A stretch of DNA of 64,000 nucleotides from PALSA-188 sp050746185 (GTDB taxonomy: Bacteria; Acidobacteriota; Terriglobia; Terriglobales; Acidobacteriaceae): the NCBI GenBank assembly GCA_050746185.1, contig JBOGLA010000002.1, positions 1 through 64,000 on the forward strand. The letters are read 5' to 3'. Made by a program: the position numbers and the translations under genes. Shown in pieces: positions 49,136 through 57,603 of this stretch (the first letter of the stretch is position 1; each line of letters opens with the position of its first letter). Under the pieces are notes generated by a model that saw only the letters and a program-made list of their open reading frames with translations, ran no database searches and was not told the DNA's origin.

Positions 49136-50059
49136 TTGGATGCCTCTAAATCATGCACTAGGTTCGATCACAGGATCCCCACGATCCGGAAACTGTTCAT
49201 CGTCCTCGTCGGCCTCTCCGCCCTTATCTCCTGCGGACCTCCCCGCTCAGATCTGATTGTTATCGGATCCAAAAACTTCACCGAACAGCTCATCCTCGGC
49301 GAAATGTTCGCCCAGCAAATAGAGAACAAAACGCATCTTCCCGTCGAACGCCGCTTCTATCTCGCGGGAACCTATATCTGCCATCAAGCCATCCTCGGCG
49401 GACGCATTGATATTTATCCCGAGTACACCGGCACCGCGCTCACCGCTGTGCTGAAGGAAAGCCCTGAGAACAACCGGCAGGAAGTTTACAACCGCGTGAA
49501 AGCCGAATACGCGAAACGCTTCAACCTGGCCGTGGGTCCGCCCCTCGGTTTCAACGACACTTTTGCAATCGAAATTCGCGGAGACGACGCCGCGCGCCTT
49601 CATCTCAAAACCATTTCCCAGGCCGCCGCCTGCACTCCTCAATGGCGAGCGGGATTCGGCTACGAATTCATGGAACGCCCCGACGGTTATAAGGGCCTCG
49701 CCGCAGCCTACGGATTGCACTTCGCCGAGCCCCCGCGCATCATGGACCTGGGCCTGCTCGCTCGCGCTCTGATCAACCGGCAGGTGGACCTGATCGCCGG
49801 CAATATGACGGACGGACTAATCCAGTCTTTGAATCTCTACGTTCTGGAAGATGACCGTCATTATTTCCCTCCGTACGAAGCCGTGCCAATCATTCGCCAG
49901 GAAACGTTAAAGCGCCATCCGGAAGTGGCTCAGGCTCTGGACGCGCTCGCCGGCAAGATTTCCGACGACGATATGCGACAACTCAACTACGCCGTGGATG
50001 GCGAGCATCGTGATGTAAAGGAAGTGGTGCGCGACTTCCTCCGCAAGAAAGGCCTCTGA
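49136..50059 (+). CDS. osmoprotectant-type (OpuBC/ProX) substrate-binding lipoprotein
   Basis: About 307 residues from a TTG at 49136, chosen because the earlier frame crosses into the divergent gene. Lipobox SALISCGPP follows a hydrophobic core. LIVIGSKNFTEQLILGEMFAQQIENKTHLPVERR is the OpuBC/OsmF signature; IDIYPEYTGTALTAVL also fits. Binds glycine betaine, choline or a relative. No permease or ATPase gene is adjacent, which is unusual. Confidence 0.82.
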   Translation: MDASKSCTRFDHRIPTIRKLFIVLVGLSALISCGPPRSDLIVIGSKNFTEQLILGEMFAQQIENKTHLPVERRFYLAGTYICHQAILGGRIDIYPEYTGTALTAVLKESPENNRQEVYNRVKAEYAKRFNLAVGPPLGFNDTFAIEIRGDDAARLHLKTISQAAACTPQWRAGFGYEFMERPDGYKGLAAAYGLHFAEPPRIMDLGLLARALINRQVDLIAGNMTDGLIQSLNLYVLEDDRHYFPPYEAVPIIRQETLKRHPEVAQALDALAGKISDDDMRQLNYAVDGEHRDVKEVVRDFLRKKGL

Positions 50060-50171
50060 CAGGCCGTTTTACTGGCCTCCGGTACCCTTTCGCCGCCCAT
50101 TCGGGGCATATCTGCCCGCAGTCACCCAGATGCGGCCTTTTAGATGTTTTTCCGGCAATGCGAATATATTT

Positions 50172-50202
50172 TGACTCATCATGATGAGTCATTTAAACTC
50201 AT
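50172..50202 (+). promoter_or_regulatory. VapBC operator palindrome
   Basis: TGACTCATCATGATGAGTCA (50172-50191) is a perfect 20-bp palindrome, and a further ACTCATC half-site follows at 50196-50202, just before the vapB GTG. Likely autoregulation site of VapBC. Confidence 0.65.
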
Positions 50203-50205
50203 CCT

Positions 50206-50463
50206 GTGGCTAAACGACTCCAGGTAATTCTGCAAGACCCCGAATACCGCGAAATTAAAAAAATGGCCCGGTCGCGGCGAATGTCACTCGCCGAATGGGT
50301 CCGGCAGGCGCTCGACCTTGCGCGACGCCGCGAGCCTTTCGGAGATGCCGGCAAAAAACTGGAGATCATCCGCGCGGCAGCTCGACACGAATATCCCAGC
50401 GCAGATGTCGAAAGCATGCTGGCCGAGATTGAATCGGGATACGCGACAGGCCTCCAACCTTGA
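50206..50463 (+). CDS. vapB: VapB-type ribbon-helix-helix antitoxin
   Basis: 85 residues, GTG start. AKRLQVILQDPEYREIKKMARSRRMSLAEWVRQALDLARRRE is an RHH/CopG-like DNA-binding domain with the toxin-binding tail after it. Overlaps the VapC start by 4 nt and sits on its own operator palindrome. Confidence 0.85.
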   Translation: MAKRLQVILQDPEYREIKKMARSRRMSLAEWVRQALDLARRREPFGDAGKKLEIIRAAARHEYPSADVESMLAEIESGYATGLQP

Positions 50464-50855
50464 TCCTGATTGACTCCAACATCCCGATGTATCTGGTTGG
50501 AGCGCCTCATCCGCACAAGAGAGACGCGCAAAAATTACTGGAAAGATTGGTCAGCGAGCGTCAGCGCCTCGTGACCGATGCTGAAGTCCTCCAGGAGATT
50601 CTCCATCGGTACGTCGCCATCAATCGGCGTGACGCAATCCAGCCCGCATACGAAGCGGTTTTCGGCATTGTTGATCAGGTGCTTTCCATAGACCTCGCTG
50701 TCGCAAATCGCGCCAAAGAAATTGTCCTGGGACACACGCAAATGTCTGCACGCGACGCCGTGCATCTCGCCGTCATGGAGCATCACGGCATCGAACAAAT
50801 CCTGACCTTCGATTCAGGCTTCGACGGCTTCCCCGGAATTAAAAGACTATTGTGA
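50460..50855 (+). CDS. vapC: VapC-type PIN-domain toxin
   Basis: 131 residues, TTG start overlapping vapB. PIN acidic residues: Asp in ILIDSNIPMYL, Glu in AEVLQEIL, Asp in SARDAVHLAVM and Asp in ILTFDSGFDGF. It should act as an Mg-dependent RNase inhibited by VapB. Confidence 0.9.
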   Translation: MILIDSNIPMYLVGAPHPHKRDAQKLLERLVSERQRLVTDAEVLQEILHRYVAINRRDAIQPAYEAVFGIVDQVLSIDLAVANRAKEIVLGHTQMSARDAVHLAVMEHHGIEQILTFDSGFDGFPGIKRLL

Positions 50856-50869
50856 GGACAGACAGGCGT

Positions 50870-53320
50870 TCACATCAGCCACAATGCATCCACATCTACA
50901 ATGACTTGTGTGCGCGGAATCTTTTGTTGGACCGCATAATTGAGCATGGTTCGCAGCAGCCCATTCAGTTTTTCCCGGCTTGCTGATTTCAATACAAAAT
51001 GGTAACGGTAATCCTGCTTGAGCCGGATGATCGGCGCCGCCGCCGGCCCCAATACGCGAATCCCTTCATGCCGGGGTTTCTCGAACCATTTCCCCAACTG
51101 TCCCGACCATTTCAGAGCATCGTCAAGCTTATTGCTCCGCACCAGCACATTCGCCAGAGCGCTGTAGGGCGGATAATGCATCCAGCTGCGGAAACGTAAT
51201 TCTTTTTCGTAAAAGCCGACGAAGTCGTGCTGCGCCGCATATTGAATCGCATAATGGTCAGGGACATAAGTCTGAACCACCACGCGCCCCGGACTGTCTC
51301 CGCGGCCCGCCCTTCCCGCGACTTGCGTGATCAATTGAAAAGTGCGTTCAGCGGCGCGAAAATCCGGCATGCTCAATGCCGCATCAGACCCGACGACTCC
51401 GACGAGGGTCACGCCGTGGATGTCGTGGCCCTTCGCAATCATCTGCGTGCCGACCAGCATGTCGAGTTCGCCCGCGTTCAATGCGTTTAGCGCGCGTTCG
51501 AAATCTTCCTGCCCTCGAACCGTGTCGCGGTCCAGGCGGCCAATCCGCGCCTGCGGAAACATTCCGTGCAGCAACTCTTCCAGCTTTTCGGATCCGGTTC
51601 CAATAAAAAATACATATTCGCTGCCGCAATGTGCGCACGTCTTCGGAATCGGCGCAATGTGTCCGCAATAATGGCATTCCATCCGGTGCGAGCGCTTGTG
51701 ATGGGTGAGAGCGATGGCGCAATTCTTGCATTCAAGTTTCTTCCCGCAAGTGCGGCAGAGCACAACCGGCGAGTAGCCGCGCCGGTTGAGCAGCACCATG
51801 ACCTGCTCTTTGCGGTCAAGGCGGTCCTTGATTTCCGCGGCGAGCTTACGCGAGATTACCTGCTCAGCTCCGGTCTCCTGAAATTCCTGCCGCATATCAA
51901 TGACCTCAACTTCGGGAAGAGGGCGCTGTTCCACGCGGTCGGGCAATTGCAACAACGCATATTTGCCTTTCGTCGCGTTGAAGTAGGATTCGAGCGACGG
52001 CGTGGCCGAGCCAAGTACAACTACGGCTCCCGCAAGTTTCGCCCGCATCACGGCTACGTCGCGGGCATGATAGCGCGGCATTTCTTCCTGCTTGTACGAA
52101 GAGTCCTGTTCTTCATCAACGATAATGAGCGCTAGATTAGAGACCGGCGCGAACACCGCGGACCGTGTGCCGACGACCATGCGTGCGTCTCCGCGCTTGA
52201 TGCGGTGCCATTGCTCGGCGCGCTCCTTGTTGGAAAGCGAGGAATGAAGCACTGCGACTTCATTGCCGAAAACGTAATGCAAATCGGCGGCCATGGCGGG
52301 AGTAAGTCCAATTTCCGGAACCAGCAAGATCGCCGAGCGCCCCGATTCAAGCACCGACCGCATTGCCGCGAGATAGACCGCCGTCTTGCCGGAGCCGGTC
52401 ACGCCATGCAACAGCATTCCGGAAAATGTCATGGCGCTCACGCGTCCTTCAATTTGTTTGAGGGCGTCTTGCTGCGCGGCATGGAATTGGAAATTTAACG
52501 GCGGAAGCCGGCCCGTGAGTCGCGAGAAGGAAGCCTGATCCGTCTTCTCATTCTTCGTGGCAAAAATAATTTCAACCAGCCCGCGCTTAACCAGCGTTCC
52601 CAACGTCGTTCTCGGTATTTCGAGTTGCCGTAGTTGCTCTACCGGAATCTCGCCTCCAGCCGCCGCGAGCGTTTCGATCAATTTCTGCTGATTCGCATTT
52701 AGCTTCCCTTCAATCTGTTTCAGCACCGCGATTCTGATTTGTGACGTAATGTCGCGAGCGTCAGAAAAGTCTTCGCGCGCAATCCATTTTTTCCGCGCCA
52801 TTCCGGTCAGAAGCGGCTTTGAAACTCGGACCGCAGAGCGCAACGTTGCTTCGCGTACATTGTCGCGGCTTGCAAGGTAGTCGAGCACGGAGATTTCTGC
52901 GAGCTCTTCGTCGGGAGCCCTTCGCGAACGGGCGGACGATCCCAAAACACCGGCCGCATAGAGCGCCAAGTGTCCTTGTTCAGTTATGCGGTAAGCGATG
53001 GCTCGCTTGAATTCCGCTCCGAGCGGCAACATGGTGCGAAACACTTCGCCCAACGGGCTCAAATAATAATTTCCAATCCATTTGCCTAGATCGAGCAGTT
53101 GCTGATCCAGCACCGGCTGTAAATCGAGCACACTGACGAGATCTTTCGTCGCGACGCCCGGCGCGCGGTCGTGCATTTCCACGACAATGCCGGACAAGCG
53201 CTGCTGCCGAAATGGAATCAGTACGCGCCCGCCGACAACCGGCTGCATTCCTTCAGGAATTCGGTAAGTGAAAAGCCTTTCTAAAGGAACGGGGAGAGCG
53301 ACGTCGCAGAATTGAGACAT
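50870..53320 (-). CDS. priA: primosomal replication protein N' (PriA helicase)
   Basis: 816 residues from ATG 53320 (GTG 53332 is possible). N-terminal DNA-binding part (QFCDVALPVPLERLFTYRIPE), helicase with LLHGVTGSGKTAVYL, VDEEQDSSYKQEEMPRYHARDVAVMRA, paired zinc sites (CRTCGKKLECKNCAIALTHH, CHYCGHIAPIPKTCAHCGS) and QVAGRAGRGDSPGRVVVQTY. Restarts stalled forks. Two parS-like sites lie just upstream. Confidence 0.95.
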   Translation of the reverse strand: MSQFCDVALPVPLERLFTYRIPEGMQPVVGGRVLIPFRQQRLSGIVVEMHDRAPGVATKDLVSVLDLQPVLDQQLLDLGKWIGNYYLSPLGEVFRTMLPLGAEFKRAIAYRITEQGHLALYAAGVLGSSARSRRAPDEELAEISVLDYLASRDNVREATLRSAVRVSKPLLTGMARKKWIAREDFSDARDITSQIRIAVLKQIEGKLNANQQKLIETLAAAGGEIPVEQLRQLEIPRTTLGTLVKRGLVEIIFATKNEKTDQASFSRLTGRLPPLNFQFHAAQQDALKQIEGRVSAMTFSGMLLHGVTGSGKTAVYLAAMRSVLESGRSAILLVPEIGLTPAMAADLHYVFGNEVAVLHSSLSNKERAEQWHRIKRGDARMVVGTRSAVFAPVSNLALIIVDEEQDSSYKQEEMPRYHARDVAVMRAKLAGAVVVLGSATPSLESYFNATKGKYALLQLPDRVEQRPLPEVEVIDMRQEFQETGAEQVISRKLAAEIKDRLDRKEQVMVLLNRRGYSPVVLCRTCGKKLECKNCAIALTHHKRSHRMECHYCGHIAPIPKTCAHCGSEYVFFIGTGSEKLEELLHGMFPQARIGRLDRDTVRGQEDFERALNALNAGELDMLVGTQMIAKGHDIHGVTLVGVVGSDAALSMPDFRAAERTFQLITQVAGRAGRGDSPGRVVVQTYVPDHYAIQYAAQHDFVGFYEKELRFRSWMHYPPYSALANVLVRSNKLDDALKWSGQLGKWFEKPRHEGIRVLGPAAAPIIRLKQDYRYHFVLKSASREKLNGLLRTMLNYAVQQKIPRTQVIVDVDALWLM

Positions 53321-53387
53321 TAGGGGCTTCACTGCAATTGGAATCCTACCATTGGCCTTTTAGAATCAACCGAAGTGAAAAGCAAAA

Positions 53388-53403
53388 TGTTCCACGTGGA
53401 ACA
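53388..53403. promoter_or_regulatory. parS site (ParB-binding), perfect palindrome
   Basis: TGTTCCACGTGGAACA is a 16-bp palindrome within a longer 24-bp one (53384-53407). It is the ParB-type parS consensus (variants TGTTNCACGTGNAACA). Between priA and the UDG gene, in non-coding DNA. Confidence 0.85.
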
Positions 53404-53423
53404 TTTTGAAGGACAGCCTAGAT

Positions 53424-53439
53424 TGTTCCAGGCGGAACA
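53424..53439. promoter_or_regulatory. second, degenerate parS-like site
   Basis: TGTTCCAGGCGGAACA, two bases different from the first site, 36 bp away. Probably a weaker ParB site; the spacing suggests a cluster. Confidence 0.55.
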
Positions 53440-53467
53440 CTCTTAACAATAGCTGCAAGCTATATTC

Positions 53468-54247
53468 TTACTCTACAGCTTTGCTCGGCATCGGCAAGTT
53501 CAGCTCTTGCATAACCATTTGAAGGTCTTTCCAGGTTTCCTTCTTCTGGCGCGGATCGCGCAACAGGAACGCGGGATGATAGGTCACGGCCAGCTTCGTG
53601 CCTCGAAAGTCGAACCAACGGCCGCGTAACTCGCCCATGGCGGCGCTGACCGCGAGCAACGTCTTCGCGGCCACCGCGCCCAGGGCCACGATTACCTTTG
53701 GCTTGATTGCTTCGATTTGCCGCATGAGAAACGGCGAACACGTTTCACATTCGTCGCGCTCGGGGGTGCGATTGCCCGGAGGACGGCACTTTATGATGTT
53801 CGCGATGTACACATCTTCACGCTGCAATCCCATCGCCTTAATCATGTTGGTCAGCAGTTGCCCGGCCCGGCCGACGAACGGCTCGCCCTTCATGTCCTCA
53901 TCAGCGCCGGGCGCCTCTCCGATAAACATGAGATCGGCATTGGGATTGCCGACGCCAAAAACAATTTGTTTGCGTCCTTGCAGGTGGAGCTTGCAGCGGG
54001 TACAGTCGCCGATGTCTTCGCGAATCAATCGCAGCGATTCAGCGGGATCGGTTCTTACTTCTTCCTCGTTGCGCACAGGCGCGCTCGTAGCGAGTTCTGC
54101 GGGCACAAGAGTTTCTTCCGAGCGGTTGACGGCTTCGCCGTGTTGACTCGCCGGTCGCCGATAGAAATCATAAATCCCGAGTTCATTGTAGAAATGAATG
54201 CGGTCGGCAAGGGCGCGTTTGAGTTGAGGGTCGAGAACCATTGTCAT
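53468..54247 (-). CDS. uracil-DNA glycosylase, type 4 (Fe-S)
   Basis: 259 residues. GEAPGADEDMKGEPFVGRAG, IANIIKCRPPGNRTPERDEC, ALGAVAAKTLLA and VTYHPAFLLR, with four cysteines (CTRCKL, CRPP, ETC) that ligate 4Fe-4S. It removes uracil from DNA. An N-terminal ~60-residue tail is disordered in appearance. Its end lies next to the parS pair. Confidence 0.93.
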   Translation of the reverse strand: MTMVLDPQLKRALADRIHFYNELGIYDFYRRPASQHGEAVNRSEETLVPAELATSAPVRNEEEVRTDPAESLRLIREDIGDCTRCKLHLQGRKQIVFGVGNPNADLMFIGEAPGADEDMKGEPFVGRAGQLLTNMIKAMGLQREDVYIANIIKCRPPGNRTPERDECETCSPFLMRQIEAIKPKVIVALGAVAAKTLLAVSAAMGELRGRWFDFRGTKLAVTYHPAFLLRDPRQKKETWKDLQMVMQELNLPMPSKAVE

Positions 54248-54371
54248 TGAGTCGGGTCGGAAAACGGGTTCGGAAGAACTTTTCCTCTAGAATTGAAGGC
54301 GCACTCCATATTACAAGATTTGTTGAGGAAGCAAGGGACATTGACTCCCTCCTCGGACGAAGCCCCGCGCC

Positions 54372-55220
54372 TTACTCGCCGATGAGCAGGATATTGTCAA
54401 TCAAGCGCGTGCTTCCGACGAATCCGGCCACGGCTGCAAGCGTCATTCGGTTTATGCTTTCGACGGGGGCCAGGCTGTCTGGATCAACAATCTCCAGATA
54501 ATCCAGCCGCGCCAACCTCTCTATCTCCAAAGCCTTCTTTCCCGCAAGTATCAGCGCTCCGGCGTCTTGTTCGCCTCGCTGAAACAATTCCTGAACAACC
54601 ATCAATGACCGATACAGCGCAAGGGCCGCCTTTCGTTCCTCAAGATTCAGATAGGCGTTTCGCGAACTCATGGCGAGGCCATCGGGTTCGCGCACAATCG
54701 GGCAGACTGCGATTTCAATGGGAAACTTTAAGTCACTGACCATGCGCCGGATGATTGCGACCTGGGCTGCATCTTTCTGCCCGAAGAATGCGACGTCAGG
54801 CTCCACGATGTGAAAGAGTTTCGCAACGACGGTCGCTACGCCGCGAAAATGTCCCGGCCGCGATTTTCCGCACAGCTTATCGCTAATGCCTTCCACGTCA
54901 ACGTATGTGACTGCTCCCGCCGGGTACATCTCTTCGACGGAAGGCGCGAATAGAAAATCCACGTGTTGTTGCTCCAACAATTCACAATCGCGCTCAAAAT
55001 TTCGCGGATATTTAGCCAGGTCTTCATTCGGGCCGAACTGAAGGGGATTTACGAAAATGGAAGCCGCCACCACATCACATTGCGATCTTGCGGCGCGAAC
55101 TAAAGATATATGCCCTTCATGAAGCGCCCCCATCGTGGGCACGAGTCCGACGCGCTTGCCCTCGCGACGAGCGGCCCGGGAAGCAGCGCGCATTTCAGAA
55201 GTAGTCCGGAAGACTTGCAT
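54372..55220 (-). CDS. panC: pantothenate synthetase
   Basis: 282 residues. VGLVPTMGALHEGHISLVRAAR, SIFVNPLQFGPNEDLAKYPR, HFRGVATVVAKLF, VFFGQKDAAQ-like VAFFGQKDAAQVAIIRRMV and AMSSRNAYL are diagnostic. Condenses pantoate with beta-alanine. Follows panB by 65 nt on the same strand. Confidence 0.96.
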   Translation of the reverse strand: MQVFRTTSEMRAASRAARREGKRVGLVPTMGALHEGHISLVRAARSQCDVVAASIFVNPLQFGPNEDLAKYPRNFERDCELLEQQHVDFLFAPSVEEMYPAGAVTYVDVEGISDKLCGKSRPGHFRGVATVVAKLFHIVEPDVAFFGQKDAAQVAIIRRMVSDLKFPIEIAVCPIVREPDGLAMSSRNAYLNLEERKAALALYRSLMVVQELFQRGEQDAGALILAGKKALEIERLARLDYLEIVDPDSLAPVESINRMTLAAVAGFVGSTRLIDNILLIGE

Positions 55221-55285
55221 TGTGTTTCGATGGAGGGGACGGGCGTTCCCATCAAGTCAAATCAGTCTGTCAATTTGCAAAACCA

Positions 55286-56173
55286 TTATCGTCGCATCGC
55301 CCGCTTTCGTTCGAGCACTGCCTCCAACGCAGCCTTCGTTTCCACCGGCAAATGATACGACTCAGCATCCGACGGATACTGTCTCGCCGCAACGTCCGCG
55401 CAGAAGTCTCGGACCGCCCTCATTACAAGCGCGGCCCCGTCCCCGTACCGGCGGACGAATTTCGCGGGTTCCGAAAAAGTGAGACTCAAGAGGTCATGAA
55501 AAACCAGGACCTGCCCATCACAATCCGGGCCGGCGCCGATCCCAATCGTTGGTGTGCTCACTTCAGCCGTGACCATCGCCGCGACTTCACGCGGTATTCC
55601 TTCGAGATAAATGCATGCGACGCCCGCGCGATCGAGGGCCACGGCGTCGCGCATCAGTTGCTCGATATCCGCCAAAGTCTTTCCCTGGACTTTATATCCG
55701 CCCATGCGATTGACCGATTGAGGAGTCAGGCCGATGTGCCCGGCAACAGGTATTTCGGCGTCTATGATGCGCCGAACCAGATCGGCTCGCTTCTCTCCCC
55801 CTTCAATCTTCACCGCTTCCGCGCCGTCTTTCATAAACCTCGTGGCGTTGCGCACCGCCTCTTCCGCGCCGGCGTGATAAGAACCGAACGGCATGTCGGC
55901 GATCAGCAACGCATGCTTCACGCCACGCCTCACCGCTCGAACGTGGTGAAGCATCTCATCCACCGTGACCGACAAAGTATTTTCGTACCCGAGCATGGTC
56001 ATGGCAAGGGAATCGCCGACCAGCACAACATCAATTTCCGCCTCGTCAACCAGGCGCGCGGACGGGTAGTCGTACGCGGTTAAACACGTGATCGGATCAC
56101 GGTGGATTTTCTTGTCTCGCAGGGATGCGACAGTAATTTTCCGGCGGAATCCGCCGTTGGGAATGAAGCTCAT
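55286..56173 (-). CDS. panB: 3-methyl-2-oxobutanoate hydroxymethyltransferase
   Basis: 295 residues from ATG 56173, chosen for GGAGGACCGA upstream; the frame continues to 56248 without conserved text. ITCLTAYDYPSARLVDEAEIDVVLVGDSLAMTMLGY, EGGEKRADLVRRIIDAEIPVAGHIGLTPQSV and AGPDCDGQVLVFHDLL are typical. First step from ketoisovalerate to pantothenate; operon with panC. Confidence 0.95.
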   Translation of the reverse strand: MSFIPNGGFRRKITVASLRDKKIHRDPITCLTAYDYPSARLVDEAEIDVVLVGDSLAMTMLGYENTLSVTVDEMLHHVRAVRRGVKHALLIADMPFGSYHAGAEEAVRNATRFMKDGAEAVKIEGGEKRADLVRRIIDAEIPVAGHIGLTPQSVNRMGGYKVQGKTLADIEQLMRDAVALDRAGVACIYLEGIPREVAAMVTAEVSTPTIGIGAGPDCDGQVLVFHDLLSLTFSEPAKFVRRYGDGAALVMRAVRDFCADVAARQYPSDAESYHLPVETKAALEAVLERKRAMRR

Positions 56174-56283
56174 TCGGTCCTCCAGTGCCCCTCCGCATCG
56201 CGGATAGAGCCCGTTCGACTTCAGAAATTCAATTGTAGTCCCGGGCAAAGCAATGGTCGAGACCCTTCGCCCGCCATGCCGCT

Positions 56284-56688
56284 CTAGCGCCGGGCTCGAC
56301 GTTTCACGTTAGTGCGCAGCCACACAGCGTAGCCCACTTCATCGAGCTTGCTCGACGCCAGATCGAAAACCGCGTGGGTCGCATCCTCTTCGCTGGCCTT
56401 AAAGTTGAACCCGCGCAGTTCGAGGAACGGAATGCCGGCCACAAAACCGGTTCGCTTGTTGCCATCTACGAAAGGATGATTGCGAATAATCCCGGCGCTG
56501 TAAATGGCCGCCAATTCGATAATGTCCGAACTTGCGCCGCAGGCGTAGTGCTGAAGCGGCCGAGCGAGGGCAGACGCCAGGAGCCCTCGATCGCGCAATC
56601 CCGCCGCACCGCCATGTGACGATAAAAGGCGGTCGTGGATCGTGAGCACGTCGCGCTCCTCCAACCACAGTGGCTCCCGGCTTTTCAC
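56284..56688 (-). CDS. doc: Doc-type Fic-fold toxin, antitoxin not seen
   Basis: 134 residues, GTG start. Motif IIRNHPFVDGNKRTGF is the Doc/Fic active loop (HxFxDGNKR), with LLSSHGGAAGLRDRGLLASALARP as N-terminal Doc signature. Doc phosphorylates EF-Tu in known systems. A Phd antitoxin should precede it, but only a 75-nt stretch with a palindromic repeat lies between the dNK gene and the start. Confidence 0.85.
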   Translation of the reverse strand: MKSREPLWLEERDVLTIHDRLLSSHGGAAGLRDRGLLASALARPLQHYACGASSDIIELAAIYSAGIIRNHPFVDGNKRTGFVAGIPFLELRGFNFKASEEDATHAVFDLASSKLDEVGYAVWLRTNVKRRARR

Positions 56689-56736
56689 TTGGATAAGGAG
56701 CGATTTTCCGGTCCTGATCTGCCCTCGCGATGGAGT

Positions 56737-56756
56737 GACGGGCGTCCTCGCCCGTC
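56737..56756. repeat. GACGGGCG palindrome
   Basis: GACGGGCG-TCCT-CGCCCGTC between doc and the deoxynucleoside-kinase gene. Same core as in purL (37181-37199). Confidence 0.65.
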
Positions 56757-56763
56757 CAAATGT

Positions 56764-57429
56764 CTAGGCGCTGGCCGCTTCCTGGCTCCCCAGCGGCAGG
56801 AAGTACTGGGTTCCCTTGATCGGCGCGGAGACTTTTCGCAACAATTCCTGCAAGTCCTGATTCCGCTCCACGAAATCAATGTCAGAAGTGTTCACGATCA
56901 GCAGATCCGAAGACGTGTAGTGAAAGAAAAAGTGCTCGTAGGCTTTGATTACCTCTTCCAGGTAACCCTCATTGATGGTCTTCTCTTCGGGGGCATTTTT
57001 TTTCTTCAGGCGTTTCTTCAGCACTTCGGGCGTGGCTTGCAGGTAAATTACCAGATCGGGCGTGGGCAGTTGCTCCCGAAAATAATTGTAAAAGCGGTTA
57101 TACGTATCCAGTTCCTGATCGTTCAGGTTGAGGCAGGCGAAGAGCTTGTCTTTTTCGAAAATAAAATCGGTGATAACAGTCTTCTGCGAGCGAGGGCCCA
57201 GATCCAGCGAGCGCAACTGTTCGAAGCGCCGGATAAGAAACGCGAACTGCGCCTGGAAGCCGGCGCCGCGTTCGCCATCATAAAAGGCGCGCAGAAAGGG
57301 ATTCTCTTCCGGCTCGGTGACGCGTTGGGCATTCAGCCGTTCGGCCAGAATGCCTGCCAGCGTGCTTTTTCCGACCCGAATAGGTCCTTCAATTGCGATG
57401 TAGCGGGGAAGCTCAAAAAGATTGGCCAT
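56764..57429 (-). CDS. deoxynucleoside kinase (dNK family)
   Basis: 221 residues. P-loop GPIRVGKSTLAGILAER, EENPFLRAFYDGERGAGFQAQFAFLIRRFEQL, DLVIYLQATPEVLKKRL and the ERNQDL tail mark the Dck/Dgk type. It phosphorylates a deoxynucleoside, base not assignable. Such genes often lie beside panB/panC, as here. Confidence 0.88.
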   Translation of the reverse strand: MANLFELPRYIAIEGPIRVGKSTLAGILAERLNAQRVTEPEENPFLRAFYDGERGAGFQAQFAFLIRRFEQLRSLDLGPRSQKTVITDFIFEKDKLFACLNLNDQELDTYNRFYNYFREQLPTPDLVIYLQATPEVLKKRLKKKNAPEEKTINEGYLEEVIKAYEHFFFHYTSSDLLIVNTSDIDFVERNQDLQELLRKVSAPIKGTQYFLPLGSQEAASA

Positions 57430-57590
57430 GGATTAGGGGATAACTTCGACACCGCAGGATATCCCGGCACCGCCTGCGACGCAATTGAGGGAATAGTTAA
57501 CAGGCGATGGAAAATTGCCGATTTGAGATTGCAGATTTATATAAGACCGCTCGGAAATCTACGATCTGAAGTATCCAACCAGCAATCCTT

Positions 57591-57596
57591 TACAAT
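57591..57596 (+). promoter_or_regulatory. candidate -10 box, leaderless deacetylase start
   Basis: TACAAT ends 7 nt before the ATG at 57604, no Shine-Dalgarno sequence. Confidence 0.5.
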
Positions 57597-57603
57597 CCAT
57601 TCC

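Noticed and set aside
53333..53467. Replication origin at the parS pair
   Set aside because: No DnaA-box cluster, AT-rich unwinding stretch, dnaA or gidA seen; parS alone does not mark oriC.
54287..54300. TAGAAT box followed by a possible small gene
   Set aside because: No start codon with a coding frame follows; the area is the gap between UDG and panC.
56635..57603. Long N-terminal extension of the NodB deacetylase frame
   Set aside because: Antisense to the deoxynucleoside kinase and doc; the ATG at 57604 has a -10 box at the right distance.
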